The notes beneath the pieces are model-generated. The model did no database searches and was not told where the DNA came from. It worked only from the letters and a program-made list of their open reading frames with translations. A stretch of 64,000 nt of DNA from Thalassobaculaceae bacterium (GTDB taxonomy: Bacteria > Pseudomonadota > Alphaproteobacteria > Thalassobaculales > Thalassobaculaceae). This document shows, piece after piece, positions 19,217 through 28,292 of the stretch. Each line of letters opens with the position of its first letter. The stretch's first letter is position 1. The stretch lies in assembly GCA_029212785.1 (NCBI GenBank), contig JARGOG010000001.1, forward strand, positions 110,758 through 174,757. The letters run 5' to 3'. Position numbers and translations under genes: made by a program.

Positions 19217-20287
19217 ATGGCGGAATTGCACCTCAACGGTGTTCAGAAAATCTACCCGAACGGCTTCCACGCCATTCACGGGATCGACCTCGACGTCACG
19301 GATGGCGAGTTCATCGTGCTGGTCGGCCCGTCGGGATGCGGCAAGTCCACCCTGCTGCGGATGGTGGCGGGGCTGGAAACCATCTCCGACGGCGCCGTCG
19401 ATATCGGCGGCCGGGTGGTGAACCAGCTTGAGCCGGCGGACCGGGACATCGCCATGGTGTTCCAGAACTACGCGCTCTACCCGCATATGAAGGTCTACGA
19501 CAACATGGCCTACGGCCTGCGCAACCGCGGCATGGCCAAGGACGAGATCGACCGCCGGGTGCGCGAGGCGGCGGGAATCCTGGAGCTGGAGCCGCTGCTC
19601 GACCGTCGCCCGAACCAGCTCTCCGGCGGCCAGCGCCAGCGCGTCGCCATGGGCCGGGCCATTGTGCGCGAGCCGTCGGTCTTCCTGTTCGACGAGCCGC
19701 TGTCCAACCTGGACGCCAAGCTGCGGGTGCAGATGCGCGTCGAGATCAAACGTCTGCAGCGCCGGCTCGGCATCACCAGCCTCTACGTCACCCATGACCA
19801 GGTCGAGGCGATGACCATGGCCGACCGGCTGGTGGTGATGAACGGCGGTCGGGCCGAGCAGATCGGCACCCCGATCGAGCTGTACGACAATCCGGCGACC
19901 ACCTTCGTGGCGACCTTCATCGGCTCGCCGTCGATGAATCTGCTGGAGGGCACGGTCGCCGAGGGAGGGGTATCGGTGGCCCTGGATTCAGGGGCGTCCA
20001 TCGATTTGCCGGACCCGCGCCCGGAGCTGGCCGGCCGGCCGGTGACGCTCGGCGTGCGGCCGGAACACCTGACGCCGACCGCAGACGGCTCCGGCATGAC
20101 CCTGCGCCTGGATCTGGTCGAGCAGCTTGGGGCCGACACCCTGCTGCATGGTCACCTGGATGGCGACGAGCGGCGGCTGGTGACGGTCCGCCTGAACGGC
20201 CATTTCGCGCCGGGCCAGGAGTCGGTGCGGGTGGCGGCGACATCGGCGGTGCATCTGTTCGACCGGGAGAGCGGGGGGCGGATTTAG
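19217..20287 (+). CDS. ugpC: sn-Glycerol-3-phosphate ABC transporter ATP-binding protein
   Basis: [39 protein letters not shown]; MalK/UgpC-type regulatory C-terminus. Confidence 0.9.
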   Translation: MAELHLNGVQKIYPNGFHAIHGIDLDVTDGEFIVLVGPSGCGKSTLLRMVAGLETISDGAVDIGGRVVNQLEPADRDIAMVFQNYALYPHMKVYDNMAYGLRNRGMAKDEIDRRVREAAGILELEPLLDRRPNQLSGGQRQRVAMGRAIVREPSVFLFDEPLSNLDAKLRVQMRVEIKRLQRRLGITSLYVTHDQVEAMTMADRLVVMNGGRAEQIGTPIELYDNPATTFVATFIGSPSMNLLEGTVAEGGVSVALDSGASIDLPDPRPELAGRPVTLGVRPEHLTPTADGSGMTLRLDLVEQLGADTLLHGHLDGDERRLVTVRLNGHFAPGQESVRVAATSAVHLFDRESGGRI

Positions 20288-20336
20288 CCGGAGTCGCCAT
20301 ATGGGCTTGGCGTGTCTAGTACAGACCTGACATCAA

Positions 20337-20446
20337 CCGACTTCCTGGACGAACCTCGGCCCTGTGCCGGGGGCGATCCAGGACCTTGCCTCGGAACCGT
20401 CAGCACATGGCTCCTGAATCGGCCCCGCGGCCGTCCAGGAAGTCGG
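20337..20446. repeat. Structured intergenic element with 15-bp perfect inverted arms
   Basis: CCGACTTCCTGGACG (20337-20351) and CGTCCAGGAAGTCGG (20432-20446). Confidence 0.6.
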
Positions 20447-20495
20447 AAAGGGGGAGGTGGGGGATCGAGCTTGGTGCTCTCAACCCGCCTATCCG

Positions 20496-20522
20496 GTCGT
20501 CCCGCATTCGTTACGGGATGAC
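20496..20522. repeat. GTCATCCCG-type palindrome
   Basis: GTCGTCCCG-cattcgtta-CGGGATGAC; one G/T-type mismatch between arms. Confidence 0.55.
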
Positions 20523-20531
20523 GGGGAGGCC

Positions 20532-21209
20532 CTACGATTTCGGGCTGGTATCCAACACGCCTTCGGTGATCGGCACGAGATCGACCACGCCGACGGTCTC
20601 CAGCCCGCCGAGCACCGCGTCCACGGCGATGGTCGCCAGGATGATGCCCATGATCCGGCTGATGATGTTGGCGCCAGTCGCCCCCAGGATCGGCTTCAGG
20701 CGCGCCGCCATCAGCAGCAGGATGAGGGTGATCAGCATCACCAGCACCAGCAGAACGGCGGTGAGGCCCTGATCGATCACCGTGTTGGTGTTGTTGTCGG
20801 TCAGCACGACGATGGCCAGCATGGCGCCGGGCGAGGCGATCGACGGGATCGCCAGGGGGAAGACGGCGTTGGCCAAGTGGTCGCGTGCCGCCTCCTTGAT
20901 CTCGAGCTGCGACTTGGGCTCGCCGAAGACCATCATCATGGCGAACAGGAACAGCACGATGCCGCCGGCGATCTGGAACGAGCCGAGCCGCAGGCCGAGG
21001 GCTTCCAGCAGGAATTGGCCGCCGGCCAGGAACAGCATCAGCACGATGGTCGCGATCAGCACGCCGCGGAAGGCGAAGGCCCGGTGCAGGCGACGCGGAA
21101 CGGAACTGGTGGCGTAGTAGAAGACCGGCAGCGTGCCGATCGGGTCGACGACCACGAGGATGGTGATGAAGGCTCGTCCGAGATCAGGCAGGTCAATCAC
21201 GGAGAGCAT
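20532..21209 (-). CDS. MarC-family integral membrane protein
   Basis: FITILVVVDPIGTLPVFYY N-terminus, multi-TM, MarC/UPF0056-like. Confidence 0.82.
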   Translation of the reverse strand: MLSVIDLPDLGRAFITILVVVDPIGTLPVFYYATSSVPRRLHRAFAFRGVLIATIVLMLFLAGGQFLLEALGLRLGSFQIAGGIVLFLFAMMMVFGEPKSQLEIKEAARDHLANAVFPLAIPSIASPGAMLAIVVLTDNNTNTVIDQGLTAVLLVLVMLITLILLLMAARLKPILGATGANIISRIMGIILATIAVDAVLGGLETVGVVDLVPITEGVLDTSPKS

Positions 21210-21300
21210 GCAGCTACGGTCCTCGAGGCTGGGGAAAGAAAAGCTAATCCCATACTAACAATAATCGTGGCGAAAATCAGGGCCAGATGGCCGTTTAGGC

Positions 21301-21338
21301 ATAAATAAAATCCCGGGTCGGCTCTGGAGCCGCCCGGG
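21301..21338 (-). terminator. Rho-independent terminator of the TRAP operon
   Basis: On the minus strand: CCCGGGCGGCTC-CA-GAGCCGaCCCGGG followed by ATTTTATTTAT. Confidence 0.7.
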
Positions 21339-21366
21339 AGGTTGATGTCGGTAATGAAGGCCGCGA

Positions 21367-22401
21367 TCAGGTGTAGCGGTACGGGCGGCCCGCCTTCTCC
21401 ATATCGGAATTGTACTTCTTGAAGATCTCCACGACTTTCGCCTTGACCGGCGACTCTGCGGCGATCTCGTCCCAGAACACCCTGGCGGCGGCCTCGACCG
21501 TGGCCCATTCGGCGTCGGGGATCGTGGTCAGCTCCATCTTGGTGCCGTCGACCCGCAGGCTCGCCTCGCCGCCCCAGTACCAGTACTGGCGATAATAGTG
21601 CGACTGGTCGCAGCACACCCGGAACAGGGTCTGCAGATCCTCCGGGAGCTCTTCCCAGCGGCCCATATTGGCGAAGAAGGACCCGGCCCAGGCGCCGGAA
21701 ATGTTGTTGGTCAGGAAGTAGTTGGTCACGTCGGCCCAACCGACCGTGTAATCCTCGGTGATGCCGGACCAGGCGATGCCGTCGAGCTCTCCGGTCTGCA
21801 CCGCGACTTCGATATCTTCCCACGGCAGGGTGACCGGGACGACGCCGAACTGGGTGAGGAAGCGGCCGGCGGTCGGGAAGGTGAAGACCCGCTTGCCTTC
21901 CAGGTCCTTGAGCGAGCGGATCGGATCCTTGGTGGCGAAGTGACAGGGATCCCAGGCGCCGGCGGAGATGTGCTTCACTCCGACCTTGGAATATTCCTCG
22001 TCCCAGATCTCGGCGAGACCGTACTGGTTGAACAGCACCGGCACATCCAGCGAGTAGCGCGAGCCGAACGGGAAATAACCGCCGAACACCGTCACCTCGG
22101 TCGGCGAGGCCATGCTGTCGTCATCGGACTGGACCGCGTCGATGGTGCCGCGCTGCAGCGCCCGGAACAGCTCGCCGGTCGGCACCAGCTGGTCGGCGAA
22201 GAACAGCTCGATCTGCATGCGGTCGCCCGCGATCTTGTTGAACATGTCGATCGCCGGCTTGATCACGTGCTCGGCCAGTGCCGGACCGGCATAGGTCTGC
22301 ATCCGCCATGTAATGGTGGATTGGGCAATCGCCGGGGTCGCAAGCGCCACGGCGGGGGCGGCCGCGGCGGCACCCTTCAGAAATGTGCGTCTCGTGGTCA
22401 T
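21367..22401 (-). CDS. TRAP transporter substrate-binding protein (DctP family)
   Basis: Tat-like TTRRTFLKGAAAAAP signal; ITWRMQTYAGP..., DctP-type sequence. Confidence 0.87.
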   Translation of the reverse strand: MTTRRTFLKGAAAAAPAVALATPAIAQSTITWRMQTYAGPALAEHVIKPAIDMFNKIAGDRMQIELFFADQLVPTGELFRALQRGTIDAVQSDDDSMASPTEVTVFGGYFPFGSRYSLDVPVLFNQYGLAEIWDEEYSKVGVKHISAGAWDPCHFATKDPIRSLKDLEGKRVFTFPTAGRFLTQFGVVPVTLPWEDIEVAVQTGELDGIAWSGITEDYTVGWADVTNYFLTNNISGAWAGSFFANMGRWEELPEDLQTLFRVCCDQSHYYRQYWYWGGEASLRVDGTKMELTTIPDAEWATVEAAARVFWDEIAAESPVKAKVVEIFKKYNSDMEKAGRPYRYT

Positions 22402-22463
22402 GAAGCCCTCCTAGTCTTTTGGTTGAGGAGGCATGATGACGCGGTTTTGCGGTGCGGCGAAAA

Positions 22464-23789
22464 TTATTTCGCGTAGACCGCTTCCGGCAGCCACAGGGCG
22501 ATCTGCGGGAACACCATCACGAGGGCCAGGGCCATCACCATCACCGCGGCGAAGGGCAGGATCGAGCGGTAGATGTCGCGCAGGCTGATCTCCGGCGGCG
22601 CCATGGCCCGCATCAGGAACAGGTTGTAGCCGAAGGGCGGCGTCATATAGGCGATCTGGGTGGTGATCGTGTACAGCACGCCGTACCAGATCAGATCAAA
22701 GCCGAGCGCCCCGACCAGCGGCACATAGAGCGGGGCGACGATCACCAGCATGGCGGTGTCGTCCAGGAACGTGCCCATCAGGATGAAGCTGAGCTGCATC
22801 AGGATCAGGATCGTCCAGGGGCTGAGGCCCAGCTTGTCGGTGAACAGGTCCTCGATCGCCTTGACCGCGCCGAGCCCGTCGAAGATCGCGCCGAAGCCCA
22901 ACGCCGCCAGAATGATCCACATGAACATGCACGAGATGGCCAGCGTGTTGCGGGTCGTGTTCTCGAAGACCTGACGGGTCATCCGGCCCTTGAGCACGGC
23001 GGCGACGAGGGCGGCGATGGCGCCGATCGCCGAGCTTTCCACCAGCGAGGTCCAACCGTTGACGAACGGCACCATCATGGCGGCGAAGATCGCCAGGGGC
23101 AGCAGACCGGCGCGCAGCAGTCGGAGCTTCTCCGCCATGTCGATCTGGTCGCGCTCGGCCTTGTCGAGGGGCGGGCCGAGGGACGGTTGAACGCGGCATC
23201 GGATATAGATGTAGACGATGAACAGTCCGGCCATCATCAGCCCCGGCATCACCCCGGCGAGCCAGAGTTGGCCGACCGGCTGGCGGGCGATCATCGCGTA
23301 GAGCACCAACACCACCGATGGCGGCACCAGGATGCCGAGCGAGGAGCCCGCCTGGATCACCCCGGTGACCATGATCTTGTCGTAGCCGCGGCGCAGCAGT
23401 TCGGGCAGGGCGATGGTGGCACCGATCGCCATGCCGGCGACCGACAGCCCGTTCATCGCCGAGATCAGCACCATCAGTCCGATCGTGCCGATCGCCAGTC
23501 CGCCGCGCACCGGGCCCATCCACACATGGAACATGCGGTACAGATCGTCGGCGATGCGGCTCTCCGACAGCACATAGCCCATGAAGATGAACATCGGCAG
23601 GGTGAGCAGCGGATACCATTTCATCAGTTTCATCGCCGCGGCGAACGGGATCTCGACCCCGCCGACACCCCAGAGCAGAACCCCGGCGGCCGCGCCGACG
23701 AAGCCGATGGCGCCGAACACCCGCTGACCGGTCATCAGCATCAGCATCATCGAGGCGAACATCAGGGCGGCGATCAGTTCGTAGGACAT
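22464..23789 (-). CDS. TRAP transporter large permease (DctM family)
   Basis: Long multi-TM protein, start ATG 23789; adjacent to small permease and DctP. Confidence 0.87.
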   Translation of the reverse strand: MSYELIAALMFASMMLMLMTGQRVFGAIGFVGAAAGVLLWGVGGVEIPFAAAMKLMKWYPLLTLPMFIFMGYVLSESRIADDLYRMFHVWMGPVRGGLAIGTIGLMVLISAMNGLSVAGMAIGATIALPELLRRGYDKIMVTGVIQAGSSLGILVPPSVVLVLYAMIARQPVGQLWLAGVMPGLMMAGLFIVYIYIRCRVQPSLGPPLDKAERDQIDMAEKLRLLRAGLLPLAIFAAMMVPFVNGWTSLVESSAIGAIAALVAAVLKGRMTRQVFENTTRNTLAISCMFMWIILAALGFGAIFDGLGAVKAIEDLFTDKLGLSPWTILILMQLSFILMGTFLDDTAMLVIVAPLYVPLVGALGFDLIWYGVLYTITTQIAYMTPPFGYNLFLMRAMAPPEISLRDIYRSILPFAAVMVMALALVMVFPQIALWLPEAVYAK

Positions 23790-24409
23790 CACGCCGCTCC
23801 GGGTTGCATTGGGTCGCTGTCGCCCGAGCGTAGGCGGTCGATGTCCTTGAACAGCTCGGCCAGGGCCTGCAGCAGCATCAGCAGGACGCCGAGGCAGAGG
23901 ATCACCTTGATCGGCCAGATCAGCGGCCGCCAGGCGGTGGAACTGCGCTCCATGAAGCCCATCATCCCGGTCGCCGCGTCCGGGCCGCCGGTGACGAAGG
24001 CCCAGAACAGCTCGCCGAAGAAGCCGAACGGCTCCATCCCAAAATAGCCGAGCGAGTAGGCGGTGGAACTGATCGCGCCGTAGAACAGCACGCCGAGATA
24101 GAACATCAGGAACAGCACGGAGAAGCTGTCGATCCAGGCTTTGGTGCGGAGCGACCAGTCGCCGTAGAACAGGTCCATGCGAACGTTGGAGCCGAGCTGG
24201 ATCGAGTAGGGGCCGCCGAGGATGTAATAGGCGACCATCACGAACTGCGCGGTCTCCAGGGTCCACAGGGACGGATCGAAGAAGGTCTTCGAGGCCGAGG
24301 ACCACAGCAGCACGCCCATCAGTGCGAACACCAGGTACATCGCGACCCGCCCGACGGCCCGGTTCATGGCTTCGATGGCGCGCACATACCCGCGCATGAT
24401 GCTCAGCAT
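23789..24409 (-). CDS. TRAP transporter small permease (DctQ family)
   Basis: 4-TM protein directly upstream of DctM, start ATG 24409. Confidence 0.82.
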   Translation of the reverse strand: MLSIMRGYVRAIEAMNRAVGRVAMYLVFALMGVLLWSSASKTFFDPSLWTLETAQFVMVAYYILGGPYSIQLGSNVRMDLFYGDWSLRTKAWIDSFSVLFLMFYLGVLFYGAISSTAYSLGYFGMEPFGFFGELFWAFVTGGPDAATGMMGFMERSSTAWRPLIWPIKVILCLGVLLMLLQALAELFKDIDRLRSGDSDPMQPGAA

Positions 24410-24577
24410 CGGCCCCCTTCGTCGCCGGTCCGCGGCGATCAGCCTATGTGCCGGCCCCCAAATGGGACGACGGCGCAGCGACGTAAGCCGCAGACTTTCC
24501 AGACTATCCAGGCGACCGGGCGTCGGTTCAAGTCCGTTTAGGTCAGCCTGCGTGCCCGAACGGGCGCTCAAGTCGCC

Positions 24578-25078
24578 TCAGCCGACCGATCGCTGCAGCA
24601 CGATCACGTCGATCCACTGGTCGAACTTGTAGCCGATGCGGGCCATGTGGCCGACCTTTTCGAAGCCGAAGGCGGCGTGCAGGGCCTCGGACCCCGACTT
24701 CGGATCGCTGATCACCGCCATCATCTGCTGCCAGGGACCGGCTTCCGCGATCCTCAGCAACTCGCCGAGCAGGGCGCGGCCGATCCCCTGGCGGATCGCG
24801 TCATGGGCGATGTAGATCGAGTTCTCGACCGTGTATCGGTAGGCCGAGCGGGGGCGGTACTTGCCGAGATAGGCGTAGCCGACCACCGCGCCATCGCGCT
24901 CGGCGACGATGTAGGGGAAGCCGGCATCCAGCACGGCGGCGCGGCGGTCGGCCATCTCCGGTTCGCCGGGAGCCTCCTCCTCGAAGGAAGCGGTGCCGTT
25001 GAGGACGTGATGGGTGTAGATCCGGGTGATTGCGGGAATGTCGGAGGGCTCCGACGGGCGGATGGTCACAGCGGTCAT
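24578..25078 (-). CDS. GNAT N-acetyltransferase (phosphinothricin acetyltransferase-like)
   Basis: ITRIYTHHVLNGTASFEEEAP, VGYAYLGKYRPRSAYRYTVENSIYI, GIGRALLGELL. Confidence 0.87.
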   Translation of the reverse strand: MTAVTIRPSEPSDIPAITRIYTHHVLNGTASFEEEAPGEPEMADRRAAVLDAGFPYIVAERDGAVVGYAYLGKYRPRSAYRYTVENSIYIAHDAIRQGIGRALLGELLRIAEAGPWQQMMAVISDPKSGSEALHAAFGFEKVGHMARIGYKFDQWIDVIVLQRSVG

Positions 25079-25145
25079 CGCGGGCTTCCGGAAGTGGATC
25101 TTCGATGGTTCAATCCTGCCACCAATTGGAATGGGAGGACAGATC

Positions 25146-25589
25146 ATGACGGTGATGGAAGCGGGCGTGACGCCGGCGGGCGAGGGGATGGATGGGGTCG
25201 TCTGGTCGATCCTGGGACAGACCTACAAGCCGAAGCAGGAGAGCGAGAGCTGCTTCACCTTCGAGACGCTGTTCCCGACCGGGACCTTCGTGCCGCCGCA
25301 TATCCATGCCAGCCAGGACGAGTTCATCTACATGCTGGACGGCACCTTCGACCTGATGCTCAACGGCCAGAACTGCGGGGCCAACAGCGGCGACCTGATC
25401 CATATGCCGATGGGAATCCCGCACGGGATCTTCAACAACTCGGGTAAGGACGTGAAGGCGCTGTTCTGGGTCTCGCCGGCCCGCTCCCTGCGTCAGCTCT
25501 TCGAGAAGATCCACAACGTCGCCGATCCGGCGGAGGTGGTGCGTCTTGCCGCCCAGCACGAGGTCGAGTTCCTGCCGCCACCGGAGTAA
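25146..25589 (+). CDS. Cupin-domain protein
   Basis: PPHIHASQDEFIYMLDGTFDLML...GDLIHMPMGIPHGIFN cupin motifs. Confidence 0.82.
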   Translation: MTVMEAGVTPAGEGMDGVVWSILGQTYKPKQESESCFTFETLFPTGTFVPPHIHASQDEFIYMLDGTFDLMLNGQNCGANSGDLIHMPMGIPHGIFNNSGKDVKALFWVSPARSLRQLFEKIHNVADPAEVVRLAAQHEVEFLPPPE

Positions 25590-25706
25590 CGGACAGTCCG
25601 GAGGGCGGGATCAACCGACTGGTTGCGATCGTAAACTAGAGAACCGGTTTCCTTTCAGTGCGGGCGGTGTGACACTGACTGTCGCCAAGACAGAAATGTA
25701 ACGGTC

Positions 25707-26225
25707 ATGGTTTCGTATCGCGACCAGCAAGACAATTTCTGGAGTCTTCCAAGCGTTCACATTCCGCTGGATCTGGATCAGGTCGACCGGTTTCCGCTGC
25801 TGGCCCAGGCGCTGGAGGTGTGGCGTCGCGGGGCCGGCGACGGGATTCCGTCGACCATCGATCCGCTCGACATGCCGCCTGCACTGATCAAGGGCATCAG
25901 TCTGATCGAGTGGCGCGAGGATGCCGGCGATTGGTATGTTCGCCTCGCCTCCACCCTGCTGGCCCAGGGGCATGGCGGCCCGCTGACCGGGGCCCGGCTT
26001 GCCGACGGATTAAGGCCGGATCAGGCCGGGCGGATGCGCGAGCGTATCCGGGTCATGCAGGAGAGTGGGCACGCGGCCCTCGACCGGTTCGAGTTCGATG
26101 ATCGAAAAGGCCGCATCTGGTCCTATGTGCGCCTGGCGCTTCCGCTCAGCAGCGACGGAATAAAGCGGGATCGCTACGCACTGATCTTCGATCCCGACAC
26201 TTTCGGCCAGCGGATCGACGGCTGA
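25707..26225 (+). CDS. PAS_5-like domain protein (tandem copy 1)
   Basis: IPSTIDPLDMP..ISLIEW...YVRLASTLLAQGHG..LTGARL resembles PAS_5 family; paralogous to the next gene. Confidence 0.65.
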   Translation: MVSYRDQQDNFWSLPSVHIPLDLDQVDRFPLLAQALEVWRRGAGDGIPSTIDPLDMPPALIKGISLIEWREDAGDWYVRLASTLLAQGHGGPLTGARLADGLRPDQAGRMRERIRVMQESGHAALDRFEFDDRKGRIWSYVRLALPLSSDGIKRDRYALIFDPDTFGQRIDG

Positions 26226-26388
26226 ACCCCGGTCGATCGCGGGATGCGTCGGTGGTCCGTACCTCCCCTGACCGGAGGTCCTCTGCCGTCTGGTTGTGGC
26301 CGACCAGTTAACTCTCTGATTCGGTTGCCTGACCGCGGCATTGCAATTACTGTGGGAATGAAGGTCCTCAGCATTCTGAGTCGGGGCA

Positions 26389-26910
26389 ATGATGTCGTCG
26401 TTGGAGCGCACGTCGGAGCGTCTCTGGGCGTTGCCGAGAGTGCATGTCCCCTTGCCGATCAACCAGATCGCCGAGTTCCCGGTTCTGGATGAATGCCTGA
26501 GCGGGTGGCGGCGGATGGCGACGAATGGCGTTCCTTCCACCATCGATCCGCTCGAAATGCCGGTCGAGGCGATCAGGGCAATCAGTCTGGTCGACTGGGA
26601 AGAGACGCACCAGAGGTGGGTTGTGCGCCTGGCCTCCACTCTCATGAACCAGGGACATGGACAGAGCATGTCCGGCAAGCCCCTGTCCGATGGATTCTCG
26701 CCTGAAGAGTATCCCGGTGTGGTGACACGGCTCGAGGAGATCCTGGGGAGCGGCGAGCCGGACCTGGCGCGTCACGAGTTCACGGATTCCCAGCGCCGCC
26801 GCTGGGCTTATGTCCGGCTTGTGCTGCCGCTGAGCAGCGATGGCGTCAAGCGTGACCGATACTCGGTGATCTACGACCCGGCGACGTTCGGCGAACGGAT
26901 CGGCGCCTGA
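26389..26910 (+). CDS. PAS_5-like domain protein (tandem copy 2)
   Basis: VPSTIDPLEMP..ISLVDWE...VVRLASTLMNQGHG; LPLSSDGVKRDRYSVIYDPATFGERI matches copy 1. Confidence 0.65.
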   Translation: MMSSLERTSERLWALPRVHVPLPINQIAEFPVLDECLSGWRRMATNGVPSTIDPLEMPVEAIRAISLVDWEETHQRWVVRLASTLMNQGHGQSMSGKPLSDGFSPEEYPGVVTRLEEILGSGEPDLARHEFTDSQRRRWAYVRLVLPLSSDGVKRDRYSVIYDPATFGERIGA

Positions 26911-26926
26911 GCGCGGGACGGGACCC

Positions 26927-28192
26927 TCAATCGTTCGCGCGGTTCACGTCGGTCTGGCGGAATTTGGCCAGGGTAGCGTAGCCGCGGACGATGGCTTCCA
27001 GTTCCTCATGGGTTGCCACCTCGTCGAGGGTCTCGAACCCGTCGGGCGCGCGTTCCTCGACGAGGTCAATGACGCCTTCCGGGCCACCGGTCCGATTGTT
27101 GCGCACGATCTCCGCGGTCACCGGCAGGCGCTCGGCCTCGTAGGTCTTGAGCGCGGCTTCCACATCTCCACCGCAGGAGGCGAGCAGCGGCGCGAGGCAG
27201 CGGGCATCGAGGATCGCCTGGCTCGCGCCGTTGGAGCCGACCGGATACATCGGATGGGCGGCGTCGCCGAGGAGGGTCACCCGACCGAAGGACCAGCGCT
27301 CGATCGGGTCGCGGTCGCACATGGGGAATTCGTAGAAATCGACGGTCTTGGTGATCAGGTCGACCGGGTCGATCAGGTCGAGCTCGAACACGCCGTCCAC
27401 ATACTGCATCAGGTCCGCGCGGTCGCCGAGCCGGCTCCAGTTCTCGCGCCTCGGCGGCGGGCGCGTACCGTCGCCGAGCCGGGCGACCACCGCCCAGTTG
27501 ATCAGGGTTTTGCCGGGCGTGTCCGGGTCGTTGTAGATCGGATAGCAGACGAACTTCGCGGTCATGCCGCCGGCTATGATCATCGAGCGGCCGGTCAGGA
27601 AGGGCTCGCCCTCGACCGCCCCGCGCCAGAGCATCAGACCATTCCAGCGCGGCGGCCCTTCGCTGGGATAGAAGGTCTCGCGGATCCTGGAATGGATGCC
27701 GTCGCAGCCGATCAGCACGTCGCCGGTGGCGGAGACACTCGTCGAGGTGTCCCGCCGGTCGAACGTCGCGGTGACCGAGACGCCGTCATCCGCGAAACCG
27801 GTGAGTTGGTGACCGGTATGGACATGGTCGTCGCCGAGACGCTGGCGGACGGCGTCGAGCAGCACCGCCTGCAGTTTGCCGCGATGGATCGAGAATTGCG
27901 GGAAGTCGTAGCCGGCATCGGTGCCACGCAGATCGCGCCAAATCTCCTGGCCGAAGCGGTTCTGGTAGATCAGCTCGTAAGTGCGGATGCCGATCGCGTC
28001 GAGCTGGTCCAGCAGGCCGAGGGCGGCGAGTTCCTTGATGGCATGGGGCAGGGTGTTGATGCCGACCCCGAGCTCGCGGATGGTCTGCGACTGCTCGTAG
28101 ACGTGGGTCTCCATGCCCTGCTCGTGCAGGCTGAGTGCCGTGGCGAGGCCGCCGATGCCGCCGCCGATGATGATCGCCTTCATGCCTGCCAC
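26927..28192 (-). CDS. FAD-dependent monooxygenase (salicylate hydroxylase/UbiH-like)
   Basis: IIGGGIGGLATALSLHEQG dinucleotide fold, VTLLGDAAHPMYPVGSNGASQAILDA GD motif. Confidence 0.87.
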   Translation of the reverse strand: MAGMKAIIIGGGIGGLATALSLHEQGMETHVYEQSQTIRELGVGINTLPHAIKELAALGLLDQLDAIGIRTYELIYQNRFGQEIWRDLRGTDAGYDFPQFSIHRGKLQAVLLDAVRQRLGDDHVHTGHQLTGFADDGVSVTATFDRRDTSTSVSATGDVLIGCDGIHSRIRETFYPSEGPPRWNGLMLWRGAVEGEPFLTGRSMIIAGGMTAKFVCYPIYNDPDTPGKTLINWAVVARLGDGTRPPPRRENWSRLGDRADLMQYVDGVFELDLIDPVDLITKTVDFYEFPMCDRDPIERWSFGRVTLLGDAAHPMYPVGSNGASQAILDARCLAPLLASCGGDVEAALKTYEAERLPVTAEIVRNNRTGGPEGVIDLVEERAPDGFETLDEVATHEELEAIVRGYATLAKFRQTDVNRAND

Positions 28193-28292
28193 TCCCTTCT
28201 GTCTCCCGTTCCGTCCCGGCGCGGGCCCGGCAGTCTCGCCGAGCGCGCGACCGCTGTCACGATGCCCACGGCCGATCGTTCCGTCCCGCCGC

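Noticed and set aside
22452-24047. 531-aa plus-strand ORF opposite the TRAP permease
   Set aside because: His/Gln/Asp/Arg-rich shadow of a hydrophobic protein.
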